Source: an uncultured Clostridia bacterium | GTDB taxonomy: Bacteria > Bacillota_A > Clostridia > Christensenellales > Aristaeellaceae | Assembly (NCBI GenBank): GCA_946613955.1 | Contig: CAMOGC010000029.1 | Coordinates: 1-12,205 of the forward strand | Direction: 5' to 3' | DNA length: 12,205 nucleotides | Part shown: positions 7,296-12,205 of the stretch, in pieces | Numbering within the stretch: the first letter of the stretch is position 1 | Layout of the letters: each line of letters starts with the position of its first letter | Position numbers and translations under genes: made by a program | The notes under the pieces: model-generated | Seen by the model: the letters and a program-made list of their open reading frames with translations, nothing else | The model's database searches: none | Told to the model about the DNA's origin: nothing

Positions 7296-7311
7296 CGGCG
7301 CCGGGGCGCCG
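7296..7311 (-). promoter_or_regulatory. Hairpin just upstream of the MalF-like ribosome binding site
   Basis: CGGCGC (7296-7301) and GCGCCG (7306-7311) form a perfect 6-bp GC stem with a 4-nt loop, seven nt before the GGAGG of the MalF-like gene. In the transcript it is followed by AAAAA, so it is not a terminator in that direction. It may stabilise a processed 5' end or restrain translation of the permease. Confidence 0.4.
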
Positions 7312-7324
7312 TTTTCGGTTTGAA

Positions 7325-7363
7325 CAAAGAAAGGGGGATGGCCGGGAGAACCGGACCATCCCC
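7325..7363 (-). terminator. Leaky terminator or 3' stabilising hairpin after the binding-protein gene
   Basis: GGGGATGG (7334-7341) pairs with CCATCCCC (7356-7363). A further CCGG/CCGG stem inside gives 12 bp with one bulged base and a 5-nt loop. On the minus strand it is followed by the imperfect tract CTTTCTTTG. Such a hairpin between the binding-protein and permease genes usually leaves more message for the binding protein than for the permeases. Confidence 0.6.
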
Positions 7364-7378
7364 GGGAAATACGGGAAA

Positions 7379-8611
7379 TTATTTGCCGATGTTGGCGATG
7401 GCTTCGATCATCATGGCTTCGAAGGTGTCGACATCGATGGCGCCGGAGGCCAGCAGCTCATAGATGGGGCCCAGGGTGCCCATGCCGAAACCGTCGGGGA
7501 GCTTGTACTGCTGCCAGTCATAGGTCTTGCCGGCGGCGTTCCATTCCATGACGGACTTGGACAGGGGGGTGGAGGGAGCGAGGGTCACATTCGTGAAGGC
7601 GGGAACCATGGCGGCCTTGTTGACCATGTAGTCGGCGCCCTCTTCGGAGGTGGCCAGGAAGTTCAGGAAGGCAATGGCCTCGTCCTTGTTGGCGTTGTTG
7701 TTCACCACGTACCAGGACGGAGGATTGACCAGGATGCCGTCGGTCACTTCATGCAGGAAGGCATGGGGCGCGTAGGCGATTTCGAAGGAGGGGTTCAGGG
7801 TCACCAGGCTGGGATCCATCCAGTTGCCCTGATGATAGAAGGCGGCCTTGCCGTTGGCGAAGGCGGCCAGCTGGCTGTCCTGGGTTCCGTTCACCAGCAT
7901 GTCGGGATCGGAATACTTGAACAGCAGGGCCACATACTGGCAATACTGATGGAAGCGCTCGGGATCCACCTTGCCGGCCAGCACCTGGTCGATATAGGTG
8001 GTGTCATTGCGCTGGTTGCCCACGGTCAGGTAGACGTTGAAGTTGTGCAGGCCGGTCACCCAGGTCATACCGGTGGTGGTCCCGGCGACCATGGAAACGA
8101 CCATGTCCAGGCCCAGCTCGCTCTTCATGGAATCCAGCTTGGCGAAGGCGGCCTCGTAGGCGTCATAGGTGGTCAGCGTGGCGGGATCGATCCCGGCCTT
8201 GTCCAGGATGTCCTTGTTGTAGGCCAAGCCATAGCCTTCCACGGCGACGGGGAAGCCCACGACCTTATCGCCGTCCATGTAGGCGGCGGCGGTGTACTGC
8301 ACCCAGTCGGCGCCGGTCTGGTCGGCAATCTTGTCCTTCCAGAGCTCGTAGCCCGTGGGGCCTTCGATGACCCAGATGTCGGGCTCGCGGCCGGACTGCA
8401 TTTCGGCTTTCAGCACGGTGTTGTAGTCGGAGGCGCCGCCGCCGGTAATGACCTGGACCGGGACGCCGGTTTTCTCTTCATACAGCTTGGCGAAATCCGT
8501 CAGGGCGTTGGTAATCTCTACCTTGTTCTGGCAGATCACCAGGTCGGCCAGGGCGCTGACGCTCATCAGCACGAGGGCCAGGGACAAAATGAGGGCAAAT
8601 GCCTTTTTCAT
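7379..8611 (-). CDS. ABC transporter extracellular sugar-binding protein, MalE-like
   Basis: This is the substrate-binding component of the middle importer (410 residues). A signal peptide (MKKAFALILSLALVLMSVSALA, cleavage expected after residue 22 at an ALA-D site) has no lipobox cysteine. The mature protein shows the family 1 layout: LVICQNKVEITNALTDFAKLYEEKTGVPVQV at its start, then a GGGASDY stretch, REPDIWVI, GFPVAVEGYGLAYNKDIL, and a hinge-proximal FANGKAAFYHQGNWM motif. Aromatic residues typical of sugar stacking are frequent. AAAGGAGG lies 7 nt before the ATG, and a near-consensus promoter lies 34 nt upstream. It leads a binding protein-MalF-MalG operon. A downstream alpha-1,6-type glucosidase suggests an alpha-glucoside ligand; this is inference from context. 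Confidence 0.94.
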   Translation of the reverse strand: MKKAFALILSLALVLMSVSALADLVICQNKVEITNALTDFAKLYEEKTGVPVQVITGGGASDYNTVLKAEMQSGREPDIWVIEGPTGYELWKDKIADQTGADWVQYTAAAYMDGDKVVGFPVAVEGYGLAYNKDILDKAGIDPATLTTYDAYEAAFAKLDSMKSELGLDMVVSMVAGTTTGMTWVTGLHNFNVYLTVGNQRNDTTYIDQVLAGKVDPERFHQYCQYVALLFKYSDPDMLVNGTQDSQLAAFANGKAAFYHQGNWMDPSLVTLNPSFEIAYAPHAFLHEVTDGILVNPPSWYVVNNNANKDEAIAFLNFLATSEEGADYMVNKAAMVPAFTNVTLAPSTPLSKSVMEWNAAGKTYDWQQYKLPDGFGMGTLGPIYELLASGAIDVDTFEAMMIEAIANIGK

Positions 8612-8644
8612 GGGGAAACCTCCTTTGAAGGATTATTTGCCTTT

Positions 8645-8672
8645 ATTATATCTATTCCGACCATTTTGTCAA
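8645..8672 (-). promoter_or_regulatory. Near-consensus sigma-A promoter of the MalEFG-type operon
   Basis: On the minus strand TTGACA (8667-8672) and TATAAT (8645-8650) are both perfect, with a 16-nt spacer. An A-rich stretch just upstream (8681-8690) could act as an UP element. Transcription would start near 8638, leaving a leader of about 27 nt before the ATG at 8611. No operator was recognised overlapping it. Confidence 0.85.
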
Positions 8673-8718
8673 TCCGTTTGTATTTTTTTTGTATTCAATA
8701 GGAAGGTTTTGCCAGGAC

Positions 8719-8753
8719 GGAAAAAAAACCGCCGGCGCCGGTTTTTTTTTTCC
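8719..8753. terminator. Symmetrical terminator-like hairpin
   Basis: The sequence runs A8-CCG (8721-8731), a 7-nt loop, then CGG-T8 (8739-8749), with GG and CC outside. An 11-bp perfect stem with an A-tract on one side and a T-tract on the other would terminate in both directions. It is also the first member of the adjoining tandem array. No transcript is known to need it here. Confidence 0.5.
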
Positions 8754-8865
8754 GACAGCGGAAAGAGCCGCGCCGGCGCCGGTTTTTTTTCGACAGCGGA
8801 AAGAGCCGTGCCGGCGCCGGTTTTTTTTCGACAGCGGAAAGAGCCGCGCCGGCCGCGGTTTTTTT
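8731..8865. repeat. Tandem array of GC palindrome plus T-tract, about 38-bp period, 4 copies
   Basis: GCCGGCGCCGG occurs at 8731, 8772 and 8810, and a degenerate GCCGGCCGCGG at 8848. Each is followed by a T-tract of 10, 8, 8 or 7 bases. The copies are linked by CGACAGCGGAAAGAGCCG, which itself folds as GCGG/CCGC. The steps between copies are 41, 38 and 38 bp. The array fills the space between two divergent promoters. The T-tracts all lie on the plus strand, so if any copy terminates transcription it would be rightward transcription. Confidence 0.85.
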
Positions 8866-8877
8866 CGCTCCGGGGGC

Positions 8878-8906
8878 TTGACCGTCTCCTCCGGAAGACA
8901 TAAAAT
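8878..8906 (+). promoter_or_regulatory. Sigma-A promoter of the UPF0371 operon
   Basis: TTGACC (8878-8883) is followed after 17 nt by TAAAAT (8901-8906). The predicted start near 8913 gives a leader of about 37 nt before the ATG at 8950, with AGGAAAGGGG as ribosome binding site. Confidence 0.7.
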
Positions 8907-8949
8907 ATTTCTGTTTGGGCCGTTTTTGGGATAGGAAAGGGGGGCGCGC

Positions 8950-10431
8950 ATGAAGATCGGTTTTGATCACGAGAAGTATACCCGGATGCAGTCGGAGCGG
9001 ATTCTGGAGCGGATCGAGAAATTCGGCGGGAAGCTTTATCTGGAGCTGGGGGGAAAGCTGTTCGACGATTACCACGCCAGCCGCGTGCTTCCCGGCTTCC
9101 GGCCGGACAGCAAGGTGCAGATGCTGCTTCGGCTGAAGGACCAGGAGGAGATCCTGATCGTGCTGAACGCGGACGATATCGAAACCAGCAAGGTCCGCGG
9201 CGATCTGGGCATCACCTATGACGCGGATACCCTGCGGCTGATCGACGCATTCCGGGAAATCGGGCTGTATGTGGGGTCGGTGGTGCTGACCCGGTTTGCC
9301 GGCCAGCCCGCCGCCGTGGCCTTCGAGGAGCGGCTGAACACGATGGGCATCCGGACCTGGCGGCATTATTCCATCGAGGGATACCCGACGGACGTGGATC
9401 ACATCGTTTCCGACGAGGGCTTCGGGCGCAACGACTATGTGGAAACCTCCCGGCCGCTGATCCTGGTGACCGCGCCGGGCCCCGGCAGCGGCAAAATGGC
9501 CACCTGCCTGAGCCAGGTGTATCAGGAAAACCGCCGGGGGATCCGGGCGGGATACGCCAAGTTCGAAACCTTTCCGATCTGGAACCTGCCGCTGAAGCAT
9601 CCGGTCAACGTGGCCTACGAGGCGGCGACGGCGGATCTGAGCGACGTCAACATGATCGACCCCTATCATCTGGAGGCCTACGGGGAAACGACGGTCAACT
9701 ATAACCGGGATATCGAGATTTTCCCGGTGCTTAACGCCCTCTTCGAGCGGGTCTGGGGCTATTCTCCCTATAAGAGCCCGACGGACATGGGCGTCAACAT
9801 GGTGGGCTTCTGTATCTCCGACGACGAGGTCTGCCGGGAGGCCGCCCGAAGCGAGATCCTCCGCCGGTATTACGCGGCGAGATGCTCCTTTCTTCAGGGC
9901 CACGCCACCCGGGAAGAGGGGGACAAAATCCGCCTGCTGATCAAAAACCTGGGGATCACGGATGATATCCGCCCGGTCATCGGCGCAGCGCGGCAGAAGG
10001 CGGAGACGACGGGGCAGCCCGCCCTGGCCATCGCCCTGCCCGACGGGCAGATCGTAACCGGGAAAACCACGGATCTTCTCGGCCCCTCCGCCGCGGTGGT
10101 GCTCAACGCGATCAAATGCCTGGGCCACATCGACAAGGAGACCCACCTGATTTCCCCTTACGTCATCGAGCCGGTGCAGGAGCTGAAATGCAAATATCTG
10201 GGGAACCACAATCCCCGGCTGCATTCCGACGAGGTGCTGGTGGCCCTGAGCGTTTCCGCCGCAACCAACCCGACGGCCGCCAAGGCCCTGACCATGCTGC
10301 CCCGGCTGAAGGGCTGCGAGGCCCATTCGACGGTCATCCTCCCGGCGGTCGACGACAATACCTTCCGCCGCCTGGGGCTGAACCTGACCTGCGATCCGGC
10401 CTACCAGACGCATAAACTTTATCATAAATGA
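8950..10431 (+). CDS. UPF0371 (DUF1846) family protein
   Basis: This 493-residue protein matches the UPF0371/DUF1846 family in length and in its whole course. Recognisable stretches are the N-terminal IGFDHEKYTRMQSERILERI, LELGGKLFDDYHASRVLPGF, a glycine-rich APGPGSGKMAT (175-185, resembling but not proving a phosphate-binding loop), then KFETFPIWNLPLKHPVN and DVNMIDPYHLEAYG. Structures of family members are known from structural genomics, but no biochemical function is established to my knowledge. It has no signal peptide or membrane segment and should be cytoplasmic. It is transcribed divergently from the MalEFG operon. It is followed after 64 nt by a nucleotidyltransferase gene in the same direction with no terminator between, so the two are probably one operon. 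Confidence 0.93.
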   Translation: MKIGFDHEKYTRMQSERILERIEKFGGKLYLELGGKLFDDYHASRVLPGFRPDSKVQMLLRLKDQEEILIVLNADDIETSKVRGDLGITYDADTLRLIDAFREIGLYVGSVVLTRFAGQPAAVAFEERLNTMGIRTWRHYSIEGYPTDVDHIVSDEGFGRNDYVETSRPLILVTAPGPGSGKMATCLSQVYQENRRGIRAGYAKFETFPIWNLPLKHPVNVAYEAATADLSDVNMIDPYHLEAYGETTVNYNRDIEIFPVLNALFERVWGYSPYKSPTDMGVNMVGFCISDDEVCREAARSEILRRYYAARCSFLQGHATREEGDKIRLLIKNLGITDDIRPVIGAARQKAETTGQPALAIALPDGQIVTGKTTDLLGPSAAVVLNAIKCLGHIDKETHLISPYVIEPVQELKCKYLGNHNPRLHSDEVLVALSVSAATNPTAAKALTMLPRLKGCEAHSTVILPAVDDNTFRRLGLNLTCDPAYQTHKLYHK

Positions 10432-10495
10432 CAGGATCGCGGGGCGCGTTCCCGAAGCAGATCCGCAAATCATACAGTACGAGGAGAGACAGGGT

Positions 10496-11419
10496 ATGAC
10501 ATCCAAAGAACCGATTCTTCTGATCATGGCCGCGGGCATGGGCAGCCGCTACGGCGGGCTCAAGCAGATGGATCCCGTGGGCCCGGGCGGGGAAACCATC
10601 CTGGATTACAGCGTATATGACGCCCGGCGGGCTGGTTTTAAACGCGTGGTCTTTCTGATCAAGCACGCCATCGAGGAGGATTTCCGCCGCCTGGTGGGGG
10701 ACCGGATCAGCCGGCATATGGAGGTGTCCTACGCCTTCCAGGAGCTGGACCGGCTGCCGGCGGGATACCGGGTGCCGGAGGGGCGGGTCAAGCCCTACGG
10801 CACGGGGCACGCGGTGCTGTGCTGCAGCGAGCTCATCGACGCGCCCTTCGCCGCCATCAACGCCGACGATTACTACGGCCCCCACGCCTTCCAGGCCGCC
10901 TATGAGGAACTGAAAAAGGCCCCGGAAGGGGGAAAGGAACGGTTCTTTATGGTGGCCTACCGGCTGAAGAACACCCTGACGGAGAACGGCTATGTGGCCC
11001 GGGGCGTGTGCGAGGCCAACCCGGACGGCACCCTGAAGGACATCCACGAGCGGACCCATATCATCTCCACCTGCGACGGGCCCCTGTATACCGAGGACGG
11101 GGAGACCTACCGGAAGCTTTCGCCGGACAGCCCCGTTTCCATGAACATGTGGGGCTTTACGCCCGCGCTGATCCGGGAGCTGGAGGCCCGCTTCCCTGCG
11201 TTCCTGGATACGACGCTGAGGGAAAACCCGCTGAAGGGGGAGTTCTTCCTGCCCTTCGTGGTCAACGAGCTGCTGGAGGAGGGCCGGGCGACGGTCCGCC
11301 TGCTCTCCAGCGAGGACCGGTGGTGGGGCGTGACCTATCAGGAGGACCGGCCCCAGGTCAAGGCCGCGCTGCGGCGGCTTTCGGAGGAGGGACTGTATCC
11401 CTCGCCGCTGTGGGAGTAA
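10496..11419 (+). CDS. Sugar-phosphate-type nucleotidyltransferase (NTP_transferase fold)
   Basis: This 307-residue protein has the Rossmann-like nucleotidyltransferase signature MAAGMGSRYGGLKQ at residues 11-24 (GxGxRxG...K, nucleotide binding). It also has TGHAVL at 103-108 and INADDYYG at 121-128, where the Asp pair would bind the metal. Enzymes of this fold transfer NMP from an NTP to a sugar or polyol phosphate. The acceptor cannot be read from the sequence. There is no C-terminal left-handed beta-helix, so it is not GlmU- or GlgC-like in full. GAGGAG lies about 10 nt upstream of the ATG. It is second in an operon with the UPF0371 gene and is closed by a strong terminator. No capsule, teichoic acid or glycogen genes lie nearby to indicate a pathway. 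Confidence 0.88.
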   Translation: MTSKEPILLIMAAGMGSRYGGLKQMDPVGPGGETILDYSVYDARRAGFKRVVFLIKHAIEEDFRRLVGDRISRHMEVSYAFQELDRLPAGYRVPEGRVKPYGTGHAVLCCSELIDAPFAAINADDYYGPHAFQAAYEELKKAPEGGKERFFMVAYRLKNTLTENGYVARGVCEANPDGTLKDIHERTHIISTCDGPLYTEDGETYRKLSPDSPVSMNMWGFTPALIRELEARFPAFLDTTLRENPLKGEFFLPFVVNELLEEGRATVRLLSSEDRWWGVTYQEDRPQVKAALRRLSEEGLYPSPLWE

Positions 11420-11437
11420 GCGGCGGATAGCAATGAG

Positions 11438-11466
11438 AAAACCCCGCCGTTTTCGGCGGGGTTTTT
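11438..11466. terminator. Bidirectional intrinsic terminator
   Basis: CCCCGCCG (11442-11449), loop TTTT, CGGCGGGG (11454-11461), with AAAA on the left and TTTTT on the right. The perfect 8-bp GC stem with U-tracts on both strands serves the nucleotidyltransferase gene ending at 11419 (plus) and the queT gene ending at 11475 (minus). Confidence 0.93.
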
Positions 11467-11474
11467 CAAAATGC

Positions 11475-12002
11475 TCAGCTCATGGCGGGGGTTTTCAGCC
11501 CACGCTCCACGGCCTTGAGCACCGGGATTCCCAGCAGGACGACGCTGATTATCTCTCCGATGAAAATCTGAATGGCCAGGGGCAGATACAGCCCGCCGGG
11601 GAGGCCGGCCAGCCAGGGCATCACGCCCTCGGCGCCGACGCCATAGACGCGCATCAGCACCAGGGGGACGATCAGGGTGTTGCTCAGCACCGGGGGAATC
11701 CAGCTCAGCAGGGGCTTTTTGCGCATCAGGCGGGTTCCGACGGCGCCGATCAGGGTCGCCAGGGAACCGAAAACCACGTCCCAGGGCGCGCAGCCGGTCA
11801 GCAGATTGGCCAGCACGCAGCCCACGGCGAGCCCGGGCACGGCGCCGGGCATCAGGCAGGGCAGCAGGCACAGGCTTTCGGAAATCCGGACCTGGATGGC
11901 GCCGGAGGCGAGCCCAAGGGCCTGGGCCAGAAAGGTCAGCACAACGTAGAGCGCGGCGATGAGGCCGCCCATGGCGAGATCCCGGGTTTGACTGTTCTTC
12001 AT
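11475..12002 (-). CDS. queT: QueT family queuosine-precursor transporter (ECF S component)
   Basis: This 175-residue integral membrane protein carries the QueT signature: RDLAMGGLIAALYVVLTFLA at the N-terminus, GAIQVRISESLCLLPCLMPG at about 34-53, GLAVGCVLANLLTG, then DVVFGSLATLIGAVGTRLM. About five to six hydrophobic segments are visible. Proteins of this family are predicted substrate-binding subunits of energy-coupling factor importers for preQ0/preQ1 or queuine-like precursors of tRNA queuosine. The EcfA/EcfT module is expected elsewhere. A preQ1-type leader directly upstream supports the assignment. The GGAG motif is 13 nt from the ATG, longer than usual, but the start fits homologues. 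It converges on the nucleotidyltransferase gene across a shared terminator. No queuosine biosynthesis gene is in the window. Confidence 0.92.
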   Translation of the reverse strand: MKNSQTRDLAMGGLIAALYVVLTFLAQALGLASGAIQVRISESLCLLPCLMPGAVPGLAVGCVLANLLTGCAPWDVVFGSLATLIGAVGTRLMRKKPLLSWIPPVLSNTLIVPLVLMRVYGVGAEGVMPWLAGLPGGLYLPLAIQIFIGEIISVVLLGIPVLKAVERGLKTPAMS

Positions 12003-12014
12003 TTTTTCAGGTAC

Positions 12015-12058
12015 GCTCCTTTAGTTTTGTTTATGGTGAGGAAGGTTTCGAACTCACC
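12015..12058 (-). promoter_or_regulatory. Candidate preQ1-I riboswitch
   Basis: In the transcript GGUGAG (12053-12058) pairs with CUCACC (12035-12040) around the 12-nt loop UUCGAAACCUUC. An A-rich tail, AUAAACAAAACUAA (12021-12034), follows and runs straight into AAGGAG. The layout is that of the preQ1 class I aptamer: a short P1, a loop beginning UUC and ending in C, and a tail resembling UAAMAAAACUAA that folds back to form a pseudoknot. The tail overlaps the ribosome binding site, pointing to translational control. The loop CCUU could also pair with AAGG of that site. The inner loop differs from the Bacillus consensus (UAGCUACA), which lowers certainty; the queT gene downstream raises it. 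Confidence 0.75.
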
Positions 12059-12075
12059 GCGCGAGGCGCCCGGGC

Positions 12076-12104
12076 AGTATACCCGATTTTTCCCTTTTGC
12101 GCAA
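12076..12104 (-). promoter_or_regulatory. Promoter of queT
   Basis: On the minus strand TTGCGC (12099-12104) is followed after 17 nt by TATACT (12076-12081). The predicted start near 12069 lies about ten nt before the riboswitch stem, as is usual for these short leaders. Confidence 0.65.
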
Positions 12105-12117
12105 GCGCTTTTTTGCC

Positions 12118-12205
12118 GGGAGCTTTTCGCTGTTCGCGTTTTGCCGGCGGGACTTTTCGTCCGCATTGCCCGGTCTGCCGAAGGGACTATTCGTCCGCCT
12201 TGCCC
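12118..12205. repeat. Short hairpin repeat at right edge, 34-bp period
   Basis: GGGACTTTTCGTCCGC (from 12149) recurs as GGGACTATTCGTCCGC (from 12183), each followed by (A/C)TTGCCC. Both fold as GGAC/GTCC hairpins with 5-nt loops. A more distant copy, GGGAGCTTTTCGCTG, begins at 12118. The array continues past the window, so its extent is unknown. Confidence 0.6.

Noticed and set aside
7751..8701. A 316-residue plus-strand open frame opposite the MalE-like gene
   Set aside because: Antisense shadow of a clear binding-protein gene; it crosses that gene's promoter.
8695..10539. A 614-residue minus-strand open frame opposite the UPF0371 gene
   Set aside because: It is the complement of a recognisable family protein, runs into the T-tract repeat array, and has no ribosome binding site or family features.
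12099..12114. GCGC-AA-GCGC followed by T6 as a plus-strand terminator
   Set aside because: A 2-nt loop cannot close, and no plus-strand gene ends before it; the bases overlap the -35 box of queT instead.

Overview
The window looks like a GC-rich Bacillota (Clostridia-type) chromosome, probably from a gut or rumen carbohydrate degrader. Reasons: strong AGGAGG ribosome binding sites, sigma-A type promoters, two sugar importers without their own ATPase, a QueT queuosine-precursor transporter behind a preQ1-type leader, and a UPF0371 protein. Christensenellales-like bacteria are one possibility, but that is a guess from the style of the proteins and repeats. There is no phage, transposase, CRISPR or RNA-gene signal.

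Left part (1-3504, minus strand): an Lpl/Ytc-type oligosaccharide ABC import operon in the order permease (LplB/YteP-like), permease (LplC/YtcP-like), substrate-binding protein. The last gene runs off the left edge. A good promoter at 3231-3259 gives a leader of about 290 nt. The leader holds two long inverted repeats whose arms interleave, so they cannot both form in full.

Middle part (3505-8672, minus strand): a MalEFG-type importer operon (binding protein, MalF-like, MalG-like) reads from a near-consensus promoter at 8645-8672. It ends at an intrinsic terminator (5436-5470). Then come 3.3 copies of a 69-bp double-palindrome repeat and a GH13 alpha-glucosidase of oligo-1,6-glucosidase type. 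The likely division of labour is import of a small alpha-glucoside followed by cytoplasmic hydrolysis.

Right part (8673-12205): a tandem array of GC palindromes followed by T-tracts separates the minus promoter of the MalEFG operon from a plus promoter (8878-8906). The plus promoter drives a two-gene operon: a UPF0371 (DUF1846) protein and a sugar-phosphate-type nucleotidyltransferase. A bidirectional terminator (11438-11466) separates this from the convergent queT gene, which has a candidate preQ1-I riboswitch and a promoter upstream. A further short repeat family begins at the right edge.

No wholly new enzyme system is evident. The most unusual material is non-coding: the alternative-pairing leader, three unrelated repeat families, and the riboswitch.
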